Position numbers and translations under genes: made by a program. A DNA stretch of 64,000 nt, taken from contig CP051243.1 of NCBI GenBank assembly GCA_017795025.1, positions 2,938,897 to 3,002,896 on the forward strand, written 5' to 3'. The stretch comes from Flavobacteriales bacterium. GTDB taxonomy: Bacteria > Bacteroidota > Bacteroidia > Flavobacteriales > Schleiferiaceae. Shown here piece by piece: positions 43,576 to 53,410 of the stretch. The notes under the pieces are model-generated. The model saw only the letters and a list, made by a program, of their open reading frames with translations, ran no database searches and was not told the origin of the DNA. Position 1 is the stretch's first letter. Each line of letters begins with the position of its first letter.

Positions 43576-44814
43576 TTAGGCGCTTGCTTCCCCTTTTCGA
43601 AGCTCCAATACTGTAATCTCTGGCCAGATTCCTACTCGACCTGGGAAAGCTAAAAATCCAAAGCCTCGGTTTACATAGAGATACCTACCATCTTCTTGGT
43701 AAAGCCCCGCCCATTTAGGGTAACGATATTTTACGGGACTCCAGCGGATTAAGCCGGGAATTTCAATGCCGAACTGCATCCCATGGGTGTGCCCACTTAA
43801 GGTGAGCGCCATTTTTTTGGGATGTAACTTTACAATTTCATCAAAATGCGAGGGGTCATGCGACATCAGAATGTGGAATTCCTGAGGGTCGGTATCTGCG
43901 AAAGCGCGCTCCAAGTCGCCATGTTGGGCAAAGCCTTTGCCCCAGTTTTCGACTCCTACCAAACGAATTTTGGCGCCATTGCGCTCCAATTGCCGGTTTT
44001 CGTTGCGAAGCAAATCAAATCCAATTTCGGCATGGGTGCGATACAGTTTTTCCATATTGGCTTGTTTGGCCTTCGGACTGGGCCACTCGGAATAATCTCC
44101 GTAATCGTGATTTCCTAAAATGGAATACATTCCCATAGGCGCTTCCAAGCGACTAAATATTTCCTTCCAGGGGTCCATTTCATCGGCACGATTATTCACC
44201 AAATCACCTGTGAAGAGAATCACATCGCTTTTTTGCTGATTAATAAGGTCGATGCCATACGCGATTTTTTCGGGGTTATCGAAACTTCCGCTATGCACAT
44301 CCGAAATTTGGGTAAGTCGAAAACCGTCAAATTCTGCGGGTAAGTCTGGGAAGAAAATAGTTTTCTTGATCACGCGATAGTTGTAGCGACCCTTAAAGAT
44401 GCCGTGTAAAATGCCGGCAAAGGGAATGGCGGCTAAAGCCAAGGCCAGCTGACTCACAAACTTCCTACGAGAAGGTAAAAAAGCATCATTGGCATTGGTG
44501 CCAGCAAACTTTCCGCTGATACCCACTAAAAGACGGGTAATGTCTTCCAGCAAGAGTGGGGCGCTGATAATCATTTTAGGAACAAAGAGCAGTACAAAGC
44601 TTCCCATCATCCATTTAAAGAGGGCATGCTGCGGACCGGCACTGCGATCAAAGTTGATAATTACGAGAATTACTAAAACCAAAAAAGCAATGCTGATTCC
44701 CCAGTAGAGATAGCGAGCCCAGATATGATCTTTAGTGAGAGTGCGAACGGCTTGATAAGCATAGATATCAACTATACTCATCAGCAAAATGGGAATTAAA
44801 ATTCGAAAGAGCAC
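43576..44814 (-). CDS. Membrane metallophosphoesterase (YkuE/YaeI-like)
   Basis: A 412-residue protein with four N-terminal membrane helices (about residues 5-150) followed by a calcineurin-like phosphoesterase domain. Five metal motifs are complete: QISDVHSGSF, FTGDLVNN, GNHDYGDYS, MSHDPSHF and SGHTHGMQFG. Such proteins cleave phosphodiester or pyrophosphate bonds at the membrane, for instance in lipid or nucleotide substrates; which one is not visible. The gene stands alone on the minus strand. Confidence 0.87.
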   Translation of the reverse strand: MLFRILIPILLMSIVDIYAYQAVRTLTKDHIWARYLYWGISIAFLVLVILVIINFDRSAGPQHALFKWMMGSFVLLFVPKMIISAPLLLEDITRLLVGISGKFAGTNANDAFLPSRRKFVSQLALALAAIPFAGILHGIFKGRYNYRVIKKTIFFPDLPAEFDGFRLTQISDVHSGSFDNPEKIAYGIDLINQQKSDVILFTGDLVNNRADEMDPWKEIFSRLEAPMGMYSILGNHDYGDYSEWPSPKAKQANMEKLYRTHAEIGFDLLRNENRQLERNGAKIRLVGVENWGKGFAQHGDLERAFADTDPQEFHILMSHDPSHFDEIVKLHPKKMALTLSGHTHGMQFGIEIPGLIRWSPVKYRYPKWAGLYQEDGRYLYVNRGFGFLAFPGRVGIWPEITVLELRKGEASA

Positions 44815-44856
44815 GTACTTAATTTTAGAGCCTAAACGCTTCTGGGAGAAAAAAGA

Positions 44857-44886
44857 TTTGGGCTTAGGTGAATAATGCTAATTTAG
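44857..44886 (+). promoter_or_regulatory. Promoter of polA
   Basis: TTTG at 44857-44860, an 18-base spacer and TAATTTAG at 44879-44886. The -7 box is one base off TAnnTTTG. Start codon at 44910. Confidence 0.5.
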
Positions 44887-44909
44887 GGCGTTCCTAAAGA
44901 ATTTTCCAA

Positions 44910-47714
44910 ATGTCTGATTCTAAGCCGACCTTATATTTATTGGATGCCTATGCTCTCATTTATAGGGCCTATTTCGCCTTTGTAAATAATCCCCGGATCA
45001 GCTCTAAAGGCTTGGATACCTCGGCGATTTTTGGGTTTACGGTGACTCTTCTCGAAATTTTGGAGAAGAAAAATCCTTCCCACATCGCTATTGTGTACGA
45101 TACCGCCAAGCCTACGGTTCGCCATATCGAATATCCGGAGTATAAGGCTCAGCGCGATGAAACTCCTGAAGGGATTAAAGTGGCTTTCCCCTACATTCAA
45201 AAGGTGGCCGAGGCCTTTCGCATCCCATTTTTAGGTGTCGATGGCTATGAGGCGGATGATGTGATTGGAACCCTTGCGAAACAGGCCGAAGCGAAAGGTT
45301 ATGAGGTGTATATGATGACCCCTGACAAAGACTTTGGTCAATTGGTTTCGGAAAACATTTTTATGTACCGCCCGGGTCGAAGCGGTAACCCTGCTGAGGT
45401 GTGGGGCATTGAGGAGGTATGTGCCAAATTTGATATTGAGCATGTAGATCAGGTAGTGGATTACCTTGGAATGATGGGGGATGCGGTAGACAATATCCCC
45501 GGTATACCCGGAGTGGGTCCCAAAACCGCTTCGAAACTGTTGAAGCAGTACGGGAGCATGGAAAAAATGTATGAGCATGCCGAGGAGATTAAAGGTAAGC
45601 TTGGGGAGAAGATCCGCGATAATCAAGAACAAGCCTTGCTTTCTAAAAAGCTGGCACGCATTCTTTTAGATGCTCCTATTGAATTTCACGAGGGGGATTT
45701 TAAGAAGGATCCCGCCGATGAAGACCAAATCAAGGAATTGTTTACCGAATTAGAGTTTCGAACCTTAGCCAAACGGGTATTAGGGGAAACCGTAAGTACG
45801 GCTGCCACCGAGGCCAAAAAGCCGAGTACTAAGGCCGACCCAAGCGGACAAACGGATTTATTTGCTCAAGTACCAACCGAGCAGCCAGAGTCGAGTACTG
45901 ATGAGGGAGGCACTCGAAACTTGGCTAATACCGATCATTTCTATCAATTAGTGCAGCATCCTAAAGAACGGAAGCTCTTACTTGAAAATTTATTAAAACA
46001 GCGCGCGGTTTGTTTTGACACCGAAACGACCGCCCTCGACATTCGGGAGGCGAAATTGGTCGGCTTAGCCCTTAGCTATCAGCCGGGACGCGCCTATTAT
46101 GTTCATCTGCCGGAAGGCGAAGAGCAAAATATAATTGAGGAGTTTAAACCCTTTTTTGAGGCCGAAGAAATTGAGAAAATTGGTCAGAATCTGAAGTATG
46201 ATATTTCGGTACTGTCTAATTATGGAGTTAAAGTAAATGGCCCCATTTTCGACACGATGCTGGCTCATTATCTCATAAACCCGGATATGCGTCATAATAT
46301 GGATATTATGGCCGAGACCTACCTAGCTTACCAAACGCAAAGTATTGAGGAGCTAATCGGGAAAAAGGGTAAAAACCAAAAGACCATGCGGCAGGTTGAT
46401 CCCGAGAAAGTAGCCGAATATGCAGGTGAAGATGCTGACATCACTCTACAATTAGCCGCTATTTTTAAAGAAAAGCTGGAGCCAAGCACCGCAAAAGTGT
46501 TAAAAGATATCGAAACGCCTTTAGTGCAGGTGCTTTCGCGGATGGAAATGGAAGGGATAAACCTCGATCGCGAGGCCTTAAGTCGATTGTCGAAGGAGTT
46601 AGAGGAGGATATCCTCCGTTTGGATACTGAAATCCATGATTTAGCCGGAAATCCCGATTTCAATATTGCTTCCCCCAGGCAGCTGGGTGAGGTTTTATTT
46701 GGGGAGATGAAGCTTCTCGAGAAACCTAAAAAAACCAAGAGTGGTCAGTATTCCACTTCCGAGGATATTTTAGTGGATCTGGCTAAGGAGCATGAAATTG
46801 CCCAGAAGATTTTGGATTACCGCCAAAGTGTAAAGCTAAAGAGCACTTACGTAGATGCTCTTCCAGAGATGGTGAGTGCGAAAACTAATCGCTTACACAC
46901 AAGCTTTAATCAGGCGGTAGCAGCAACCGGACGTTTGAGCAGCAATAATCCCAATTTGCAAAACATTCCCATTCGCACGGAGCGTGGCCGTGAAGTGCGC
47001 AAGGCCTTTATTCCACGCGATGCCAATCATGTGATTTTAGCTGCGGATTACAGTCAGATCGAATTGCGTTTAATCGCGGAGCTAAGCGAGGAGAAAACCA
47101 TGATGGAAGCCTTTATAAATGGCGAAGATATTCATGCCGCTACGGCCGCTAAGGTTTTTGGAGTCCCGCAAGATGAGGTAAGCCGCGAGATGCGAAGCAA
47201 TGCTAAAACGGTAAACTTTGGAATTATCTACGGAGTAAGCGCCTTCGGTTTAAGTCAGCAAACCAGTTTGAGTCGCAGTGAAGCCTCGGATATTATTAAA
47301 TCCTACTTCCGCACCTACCCTGGGATTCAGGATTACATCGAAGCGCAGAAGGAATTGGCGCGTAAACAAGGTTATGTAGAAACCATGTTGGGTCGACGTC
47401 GCTATTTGAAGGATATTAATAGTCGAAATGCGGTGGTACGCGGGCACGCCGAGCGTAATGCCGTTAATGCTCCCATTCAAGGCTCGGCGGCCGATATTAT
47501 TAAGCTGGCCATGATTAAAATTGATGCGGCTTTAAAGGAGTATAAAACCCAGATGCTCTTGCAGGTGCATGATGAATTGGTGTTTGATGCGCCCAAGGAG
47601 GAACTGGATACAGTGAGGCCCATTATTGAAGATTTAATGCAGAATGCGATCGAAACCAAGGTGCCCTTGGAAGTGGAAAGCGGATATGGGGCCAATTGGT
47701 TAGAGGCGCATTGA
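44910..47714 (+). CDS. polA: DNA polymerase I
   Basis: A 934-residue enzyme with all three domains intact. The 5'-3' exonuclease domain has LLDAYALIYRAYFAF and GDAVDNIPGIPGVGPKTASK. The 3'-5' exonuclease domain retains its acidic residues (CFDTETTALD, YAGEDADITLQL). The polymerase domain has ADYSQIELRLIAEL, RSNAKTVNFGIIYG and LQVHDELVFDAP. About 40 low-complexity residues (320-360) lie between the first two domains. It fills repair and Okazaki-fragment gaps. A small lipoprotein gene begins 4 bases downstream. Confidence 0.97.
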   Translation: MSDSKPTLYLLDAYALIYRAYFAFVNNPRISSKGLDTSAIFGFTVTLLEILEKKNPSHIAIVYDTAKPTVRHIEYPEYKAQRDETPEGIKVAFPYIQKVAEAFRIPFLGVDGYEADDVIGTLAKQAEAKGYEVYMMTPDKDFGQLVSENIFMYRPGRSGNPAEVWGIEEVCAKFDIEHVDQVVDYLGMMGDAVDNIPGIPGVGPKTASKLLKQYGSMEKMYEHAEEIKGKLGEKIRDNQEQALLSKKLARILLDAPIEFHEGDFKKDPADEDQIKELFTELEFRTLAKRVLGETVSTAATEAKKPSTKADPSGQTDLFAQVPTEQPESSTDEGGTRNLANTDHFYQLVQHPKERKLLLENLLKQRAVCFDTETTALDIREAKLVGLALSYQPGRAYYVHLPEGEEQNIIEEFKPFFEAEEIEKIGQNLKYDISVLSNYGVKVNGPIFDTMLAHYLINPDMRHNMDIMAETYLAYQTQSIEELIGKKGKNQKTMRQVDPEKVAEYAGEDADITLQLAAIFKEKLEPSTAKVLKDIETPLVQVLSRMEMEGINLDREALSRLSKELEEDILRLDTEIHDLAGNPDFNIASPRQLGEVLFGEMKLLEKPKKTKSGQYSTSEDILVDLAKEHEIAQKILDYRQSVKLKSTYVDALPEMVSAKTNRLHTSFNQAVAATGRLSSNNPNLQNIPIRTERGREVRKAFIPRDANHVILAADYSQIELRLIAELSEEKTMMEAFINGEDIHAATAAKVFGVPQDEVSREMRSNAKTVNFGIIYGVSAFGLSQQTSLSRSEASDIIKSYFRTYPGIQDYIEAQKELARKQGYVETMLGRRRYLKDINSRNAVVRGHAERNAVNAPIQGSAADIIKLAMIKIDAALKEYKTQMLLQVHDELVFDAPKEELDTVRPIIEDLMQNAIETKVPLEVESGYGANWLEAH

Positions 47715-47718
47715 TGGC

Positions 47719-48264
47719 ATGAAGCGGCCGTACCATTTTAGATTTTACGTATTTCTAAAGGGCTTATTGATGGCTTTAGCTTTAAGCTCTTGCTCTGGAC
47801 CACAGGCGCTGTCAAATCAGCCATTATCAGATTTAACATTTCCTGACACTCTGGGAGTGTTTGCCAACGCTTCCGATGGGAGTTCTAATGCGCTCTGGAA
47901 TCAAGTATATTTTAATAATAAGAGCGATACTAGTGAGTGGAGATCAAAGGAAGTTCGCCTGATTCTTTTATCCCAGAAAAGATTGCAAGTCCAATTGTTA
48001 GAAAAGGATACTGTACTGGAGTGCGTGATTTTCAGGGGAAGGTTAAAAGGATCTAATTTCAAATTAAACCGGCAAAACCACTACGATCCCCTCTTTTATA
48101 TTGTTTCTGTTTACGGCTATAATGATTCAAAAATAGCGCTAGACGCCAGTCGGAATTTGATTTGTGAAAGTGCCAGAGGAGCCCTCTTGCTGGGAGGATT
48201 TGTCCTTCCCTTTTTTGGCGCCGTTCCTCCTCCTGCGATCACGGTGTATCAGCGCCTACCTTAA
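47719..48264 (+). CDS. Small lipoprotein, unknown family
   Basis: A 181-residue lipoprotein. The lipobox LSSC follows the helix LKGLLMALALSS. The mature part is polar and beta-rich, with TSEWRSKEVRLILLSQKRLQ and a hydrophobic, glycine-rich end ALLLGGFVLPFFGAVPPP that could be a membrane segment. I do not recognise it. It begins 4 bases after polA, so it is probably co-transcribed with it, which is functionally unexpected. Confidence 0.55.
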   Translation: MKRPYHFRFYVFLKGLLMALALSSCSGPQALSNQPLSDLTFPDTLGVFANASDGSSNALWNQVYFNNKSDTSEWRSKEVRLILLSQKRLQVQLLEKDTVLECVIFRGRLKGSNFKLNRQNHYDPLFYIVSVYGYNDSKIALDASRNLICESARGALLLGGFVLPFFGAVPPPAITVYQRLP

Positions 48265-48271
48265 ATAAAAA

Positions 48272-48301
48272 AGGGCAATCCAATTTGAAATGAATTGCCC
48301 T
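48272..48301 (-). terminator. Terminator of the M43 protease gene
   Basis: On the minus strand, AGGGCAAT and ATTGCCCT pair and are followed by a T-run. The A-run on the other side may also stop the plus-strand lipoprotein transcript. Confidence 0.75.
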
Positions 48302-48322
48302 GTGAAAATGAATTCTTTGTGA

Positions 48323-50530
48323 TTATTCAATAAGCAATTTATGTTGTAGTTGCGTGTTTTCTCCTTTTACATCTACCAGGTAAACACCGGGAAGTAAATC
48401 TAAACTTAATTGTATATCCAAGCTCGGACCTTGTGTTTGCAGCTTTTGCTGATAAACGGTCTTTCCGCTTAAGTCGGAGATCCGTAACTCCAATTGGCGG
48501 TCCAGTAAATCGCTCAGCTTCACATTTAAGCGCCCATCACTCGGATTAGGATAGAGCGCCATATCAGCGGCCTCAAATTCTTGGATGCTCACATCCTGAC
48601 CTTCTCCAAAACGAATGTTATCGATGTAGAAGTTACCTCCGCCTCCATTTTGGAAAACAAATTTGATCAGGATGGGGTCGCTGCCGATGTAGGCATTGAA
48701 GTTAATCGTTTCGGTGGCCCACTGACTGGCATTGGGAACAAAATTGGCCGTGGTATTGGGAGCAGTGCGTAAGCGACCTCCATTATAAAAGCGACGACGA
48801 ATCCAAGTTTCGCCGCAGTCGCGGGAAACATAAACTTCCAATTCATCTTCATTATCGTTCTGACGGGCCGCAAAGGCATAATCGAAGAATAAATTTAAAT
48901 CGGTACCGCTGCTGGTATTGATGGCGGGAGAAATTAATTGATCTTTTAAGCCGTAAGAATTGCTGGCGCGAGGTAGAATGAGCGAGCTACTCTGATGAGA
49001 GCCGGCGTTAGCGAAGAAGGTGAAGGTATTGCCGTCACCATTTAAGCCATCATCGCCATCTCTCACGGTCATCAAAAGGGGAACCTGTCCATTTTCGAAG
49101 CTTTCGGTCCAGGTGGGAGCAAAGCTGCTGGCAGTGGAGTTGGTAACGGTGATTATGCCGTTTTCTGTTTTAGAGCTGGTACCGGCGCTATTGGTAACCG
49201 TTAGGCTAACATTATAACGCCCTGGGTTGGCATACGAAACGATGGGGTTTCTTTGGGTGCTACTGGCGGGAGTGCCACCAGGAAAGGACCAAGACCATGA
49301 AGTGGCAATTCCTTCTTCCGATACATCGAAAAATTGCACTTGCTCATTTTGGCAAATCACTTCCTTTTCCACTTCAATATAGGCCTGTGGCTGACAAACC
49401 GGTGGATTAAGAACACCGGTTGACTGCAGGTTGGCGGTAGAAACTAAATTGGCTCGCAGGCTCGAAGAACTAAGCACGGCATGAACCCTTGCTTTTTGGT
49501 CTTCGGTAAACATGTTTTGGCAATCCGAATAATCCATAAAGTTCTCGATCTGATCGGGTTGATCAGGCGAATCATTGCTGCAGCTATTAGTTCCAGGTGA
49601 GCATCCAAAATTGCTGGCAGCTGCTGGTGGAGTGTCCTCACAAAAATCCAAGAGGTTTTCAAAACCGGGAAGGTTGGTGGATGTGGGATTGGTAATGTGA
49701 TTTCTTAAACAGGGATCGGCGGCATTATTAGCCGATTGTTGACGGGATGGTGCGAAGGGATGATGCAAGGCTAAATAGTGCCCTACTTCATGACTAAGCG
49801 TGCGACCGGTATGATTACGGGTGCTGGCCGTGCCGATGGTGCCCATTTCATCATGACGAATAATCACGCCATCTCCAGAGCCGCCTGTTCCTGGCATAAA
49901 GGAATAACCTAAGGTATATCCGCCACCAGGATCTTGAGGGGTGGTATTCGCTACATTTCGTGTTACCCAAATGTTCAGGTATTTATTGCGATTCCATTTA
50001 ACCACTTTGGCACTCTCACCACCGGTAAGAGAAGCATTAGCGTTGGGCGTGCGCGTAATTCCATCGGTGCAATTTCCGTTGGGATCAATTTTGGCGAGCT
50101 TAAATTCAATTTGAAGGTCGGCCGCATCACCTTGAAAAACGGGGCGGGTTTGGCTGGCATCGGCGTTTAACCTTTGGAAGTCTTCATTTAAGATGCGTAA
50201 GGCATCCTCAATTTGAGCGACCGAAATATTATCATACTCGGAGGCATAAATAACATGCACTACAACTGGGATGGTGTAAAGGATGGTATTGGTTTTACCA
50301 TTGCGGCCATACGAAGCATAACCTTCCTGTTTAATTTCTTGTGCTTTTTCGTAGATCAAACGTTCAATCGCACTTAGCTTTGCCCGCGAATCTTCATTTT
50401 GAAGTTCCTGATGGTAAAGTTCGTCGAAGGTGCAACGTTTATGATTATGTCGAGGGTTATCAGTTGAGCCCGATTGCGCACTAAGAATAGAAGTACTAAA
50501 TAAGGCCAATAGCAGAATGATGCGCGTCAT
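48323..50530 (-). CDS. T9SS-secreted M43 (pappalysin-like) metalloprotease
   Basis: A 735-residue secreted protease. Signal peptide MTRIILLLALFSTSILSAQS; catalytic domain at about residues 75-330 with the zinc motif SHEVGHYLALHHPF and the Met-turn region IENFMDYSDC. A PKD domain (about 385-465, WSWSFPGGTP) and a MAM/jelly-roll-like domain (about 470-650, RRFYNGGRL, NFYIDNIRFGEG) follow. A T9SS type A sorting domain ends it (LYPNPSDGRLNVKL). I chose ATG 50530, where the signal peptide starts, rather than 50560. It is transcribed alone. Confidence 0.9.
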   Translation of the reverse strand: MTRIILLLALFSTSILSAQSGSTDNPRHNHKRCTFDELYHQELQNEDSRAKLSAIERLIYEKAQEIKQEGYASYGRNGKTNTILYTIPVVVHVIYASEYDNISVAQIEDALRILNEDFQRLNADASQTRPVFQGDAADLQIEFKLAKIDPNGNCTDGITRTPNANASLTGGESAKVVKWNRNKYLNIWVTRNVANTTPQDPGGGYTLGYSFMPGTGGSGDGVIIRHDEMGTIGTASTRNHTGRTLSHEVGHYLALHHPFAPSRQQSANNAADPCLRNHITNPTSTNLPGFENLLDFCEDTPPAAASNFGCSPGTNSCSNDSPDQPDQIENFMDYSDCQNMFTEDQKARVHAVLSSSSLRANLVSTANLQSTGVLNPPVCQPQAYIEVEKEVICQNEQVQFFDVSEEGIATSWSWSFPGGTPASSTQRNPIVSYANPGRYNVSLTVTNSAGTSSKTENGIITVTNSTASSFAPTWTESFENGQVPLLMTVRDGDDGLNGDGNTFTFFANAGSHQSSSLILPRASNSYGLKDQLISPAINTSSGTDLNLFFDYAFAARQNDNEDELEVYVSRDCGETWIRRRFYNGGRLRTAPNTTANFVPNASQWATETINFNAYIGSDPILIKFVFQNGGGGNFYIDNIRFGEGQDVSIQEFEAADMALYPNPSDGRLNVKLSDLLDRQLELRISDLSGKTVYQQKLQTQGPSLDIQLSLDLLPGVYLVDVKGENTQLQHKLLIE

Positions 50531-50640
50531 TTTTTGAGAGAAATTTTGAAATGGGTGCACAAATATAGACGCTTTGTTGGGCTTTAAGTTGGGTGAGGAA
50601 GATTACCTAGATAATTTTCAACGATTTATGGTTGATAAGG

Positions 50641-50673
50641 TTTGGCAGTTTGATAATTATTATTGTATTTTCG
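50641..50673 (+). promoter_or_regulatory. Promoter of the rplM operon
   Basis: TTTG at 50641-50644 and TATTTTCG at 50666-50673 with a 21-base spacer. The leader to the start at 50732 would be about 50 bases, with a small CCC/GGG hairpin (50677-50691) that could be part of an L13-type leader; this is not proven. Confidence 0.45.
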
Positions 50674-50731
50674 CAGCCCCTTTTTGGAGGGTTATGTGTT
50701 CGAAAGATAACGATTTAAATACTAGGTAGTT

Positions 50732-51187
50732 GTGAATACAATGAGTTATAAAACAGTATCGGCAAACAGCCAAACTGTTGATAAGAAATGGGTTTTAGTT
50801 GACGCCGAGGGTCAAACCTTGGGTCGTTTGGCTTCTAAGGTAGCCTATTTATTGCGTGGAAAGCACAAGCCCAATTTCACACCTCATGTTGATTGTGGCG
50901 ATAATGTGATTGTGATTAATGCGGATAAAGTAAGCTTAAGCGGACAGAAAGCCACAGAGAAGCAATATGTACGTCACACCGAGTATCCTGGTGGTCAGCG
51001 TTTCACTACTCCTGCTGAGTTGATGATGAAGAATCCAATTAAGGTAGTAGAGAATGCCGTAAAGGGTATGTTGCCTAAGAATCGTTTAGGAAGTGATATT
51101 TATCGCAACCTTCACGCCTATGCCGGTACTGAGCATCCACATGCAGCTCAGAAGCCAGAAAAAATTGATATCAATACCATTAAATAA
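50732..51187 (+). CDS. rplM: 50S ribosomal protein L13
   Basis: A 151-residue protein of the large ribosomal subunit, which binds 23S rRNA early in assembly. Conserved WVLVDAEGQTLGRLAS, HKPNFTPHVDCGDNV and GMLPKNRLG are present. I chose the GTG at 50732 because it gives an N-terminus like the usual Bacteroidota MDTLSYKT; an ATG at 50741 would lose three residues. It starts the operon with S9, S2 and EF-Ts. Confidence 0.97.
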   Translation: MNTMSYKTVSANSQTVDKKWVLVDAEGQTLGRLASKVAYLLRGKHKPNFTPHVDCGDNVIVINADKVSLSGQKATEKQYVRHTEYPGGQRFTTPAELMMKNPIKVVENAVKGMLPKNRLGSDIYRNLHAYAGTEHPHAAQKPEKIDINTIK

Positions 51188-51196
51188 TAGCGGAGT

Positions 51197-51583
51197 ATGT
51201 CAGTGACTCACACTATCGGACGTAGAAAAACTTCCGTTGCGCGTATTTTCATGAAAGAAGGAAAGGGCGCTATTACTATCAATAAGAAGGATTACAAGGA
51301 GTACTTTAACACTCCGGCTTTACACTATAAGGTAGAGCAGGCTTTCGCGGTAACTGAAACTACAGGTCAATATGATGTAAATATCAATGTTGATGGTGGT
51401 GGTATTACCGGTCAAGCTGAAGCTGTACGCTTAGGTATTAGCCGTGCTTTATGTGAAGTAAATCCTGACTTCCGTCCTCAGCTTAAGCCTGAAGGAATGT
51501 TGACTCGTGATCCACGTATGGTAGAACGTAAGAAGTTCGGTCAGAAGAAAGCGCGTAAGAAATTCCAGTTCTCTAAGCGTTAA
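51197..51583 (+). CDS. rpsI: 30S ribosomal protein S9
   Basis: A 128-residue small-subunit protein whose C-terminal basic tail (KKFGQKKARKKFQFSKR) reaches the tRNA in the P site. GRRKTSVARIF starts the family and GGGITGQAEAVRLGISRAL marks the core. It sits 9 bases after L13, as in most bacteria, and 99 bases before S2, with two hairpins in the gap. Confidence 0.97.
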   Translation: MSVTHTIGRRKTSVARIFMKEGKGAITINKKDYKEYFNTPALHYKVEQAFAVTETTGQYDVNINVDGGGITGQAEAVRLGISRALCEVNPDFRPQLKPEGMLTRDPRMVERKKFGQKKARKKFQFSKR

Positions 51584-51588
51584 ACAAT

Positions 51589-51644
51589 ATTTGGGTTTAG
51601 TATCCAAATTCTGCGGGTGCTTCGGAGTAGTTTCGAAGTCCACC
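51589..51644 (+). promoter_or_regulatory. Two hairpins between rpsI and rpsB
   Basis: Hairpin 1 pairs ATTTGG (51589-51594) with CCAAAT (51604-51609). Hairpin 2 pairs GGTGCTTCG (51616-51624) with CGAAG-TC-CACC (51634-51644), with a 2-base bulge. Neither has a T-run. They may be an S2 autoregulatory leader or an mRNA stabiliser; identity is unknown. Confidence 0.4.
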
Positions 51645-51682
51645 GTAGAGTTGAATTAGTGAATGTAAACTAGAAATCATCC

Positions 51683-52462
51683 ATGGCAGATCAATTCGTA
51701 AAAGAAATGCTAGATGCGGGAGTGCACTTCGGTCACTTAACCCGTAAATGGAATCCAAACATGGCTCCTTATATTTTCATGGAGCGTAATGGAATCCACA
51801 TTATCGACCTGTATAAAACACAGGCAAAATTAGAGCATGCTGCAGAGGCAATGCAAAAGATTGCGGCTAGTGGTCGTAAAATTCTTTACGTTGCTACCAA
51901 GAAGCAAGCAAAAGACATCATCGAGAAAAACGCAGGTGGGGTAAACATGCCTTACATTACTGAGCGTTGGCCTGGAGGGATGTTAACCAACTTCGTAACC
52001 ATCCGTAAAGCGATCAAAAAGATGCAAAACATCGATCGCATGAAGGAAGATGGTTCTTACGAAACCTTAAGTAAGCGTGAGCGTTTGCAGGTTGATCGTC
52101 AGCGTGCCAAGTTAGACAAGCAATTGGGTTCTATCGCCGATATGACTCGTTTACCTGGAGCTTTGTTTATCGTTGATACTACTAAAGAACACATTGCGGT
52201 AAAAGAAGCTCAGAAATTAGGTATTCCAACCTTCGCGATTGTTGATACGAACTCGGATCCTACTGAAGTTGACTTTGCTATTCCTGGTAATGATGACGCC
52301 ACTAAGTCAATCGACATTTTGGTAAGTAAGGTTACCGACTATGTGCGCGAAGGACTTGCCGAGCGTTCTGCAGAGAAGAACAAAGCGAAAGACGCTAAAC
52401 TTCAGAAAGCTGCTGCCAAAGCCGAAGGAGCTGAGGAAGAAAAAAGTTCTGAAGAAGCTTAA
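51683..52462 (+). CDS. rpsB: 30S ribosomal protein S2
   Basis: A 259-residue small-subunit protein needed for S1 docking. Family marks are MLDAGVHFGHLTRKWNP and PYITERWPGGMLTNF, with NGIHIIDLYKTQ between. The C-terminal 40 residues are Lys/Ala/Glu-rich, as is usual in this phylum. It precedes tsf by 98 bases, the conserved rpsB-tsf pair, with a hairpin between them. Confidence 0.97.
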   Translation: MADQFVKEMLDAGVHFGHLTRKWNPNMAPYIFMERNGIHIIDLYKTQAKLEHAAEAMQKIAASGRKILYVATKKQAKDIIEKNAGGVNMPYITERWPGGMLTNFVTIRKAIKKMQNIDRMKEDGSYETLSKRERLQVDRQRAKLDKQLGSIADMTRLPGALFIVDTTKEHIAVKEAQKLGIPTFAIVDTNSDPTEVDFAIPGNDDATKSIDILVSKVTDYVREGLAERSAEKNKAKDAKLQKAAAKAEGAEEEKSSEEA

Positions 52463-52499
52463 TTTCACCTAAGCATAACAAGCATTTAATTCAATAGGA

Positions 52500-52523
52500 G
52501 GGGTGAAAAGCGATTTTTATCCC
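52500..52523 (+). promoter_or_regulatory. Hairpin between rpsB and tsf, attenuator-like
   Basis: GGGGTGAAAA (52500-52509) pairs with TTTTTATCCC (52514-52523), including G-U pairs, around a GCGA tetraloop. It is followed by a T-rich but broken stretch. It may be a partial terminator that lowers tsf relative to rpsB. Confidence 0.45.
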
Positions 52524-52560
52524 TTCTTTATTTTCCGACAATTAAATAATATCTGATACA

Positions 52561-53385
52561 ATGGCTAAAATTACCGCCGCTGAGGTAAATAAACTCAGAA
52601 AACAGACAGGAGCCGGAATGATGGATTGTAAGAAAGCCTTGGTGGAAGCCGAGGGTGACTTCGAAATGGCCATCGATATTCTACGTAAAAAAGGTCAGAA
52701 AGTAGCTGCTAAGCGCGCTGATCGCGAAACTTCCGAAGGTTGTGTACTTGCAGGAAGTAGCTCTGATAACAGCTTTGGTGCTGTATTGAGCCTTAATTGT
52801 GAAACCGATTTCGTTGCGAAGAACGATAGTTTTGTAGCGCTTACCCAAAGCATTTTGGATCTTGCTTTAGCGAACAAGTTTGCGGATAAAGACAGTCTTT
52901 TAGCCGCTAGTCTTGGTGACATGACAGTAGCTGATAAATTAGTAGAGCAAACTGGTGTAATTGGTGAGAAGTTGGAGATTGGCTCTTATGAGGTCGTAGA
53001 AGCTCCTTTCGTAGCCTCTTATATCCATGCTGGTAACAAACTTGCTACTTTAGTTGGTTTAACTAAAGAAGCTCCTGAAGCGGGAAGAAACGTAGCGATG
53101 CAAGCTGCTGCAATGAACCCTATTGCTTTAAACCGTGATGGTGTAAATCAAGAGACTATCGACCGCGAATTGGAGGTTGGTAAGGACCTAGCTCGTCAAG
53201 AAGGTAAACCAGAAGAAATGCTGGATAAGATTGCGATGGGTCGCTTGGGTAAATTCTACAAGGAAAACACCTTAGTAGAGCAAGCTTACATTCGCGATAA
53301 CAAACTAAGCGTAGAGAAGTACTTACAGTCTGAGGACAAAGAGCTTTCAGCTACCGCATTTAAACGCGTAGGTTTGGGCGTATAA
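52561..53385 (+). CDS. tsf: Elongation factor Ts
   Basis: A 274-residue guanine-nucleotide exchange factor for EF-Tu. The N-terminal helical domain has [16 protein letters not shown] and [22 protein letters not shown]; the core has [14 protein letters not shown]. The last residues include the family's [21 protein letters not shown] end. It follows rpsB and ends with a strong terminator. Confidence 0.96.
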   Translation: MAKITAAEVNKLRKQTGAGMMDCKKALVEAEGDFEMAIDILRKKGQKVAAKRADRETSEGCVLAGSSSDNSFGAVLSLNCETDFVAKNDSFVALTQSILDLALANKFADKDSLLAASLGDMTVADKLVEQTGVIGEKLEIGSYEVVEAPFVASYIHAGNKLATLVGLTKEAPEAGRNVAMQAAAMNPIALNRDGVNQETIDRELEVGKDLARQEGKPEEMLDKIAMGRLGKFYKENTLVEQAYIRDNKLSVEKYLQSEDKELSATAFKRVGLGV

Positions 53386-53410
53386 GTTCCAAACCAATAC
53401 TATTTAAGAA

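Noticed and set aside
45231-45632. A 133-residue antisense frame within polA
   Set aside because: It mirrors the polA codon pattern and has no start signals. It is a shadow frame of a well-conserved gene.
50700-50715. A TGTTCGAAA half-site near rplM as a third enhancer site
   Set aside because: Only one half of the palindrome is present and no sigma-54 promoter lies near. Chance is the simplest explanation.
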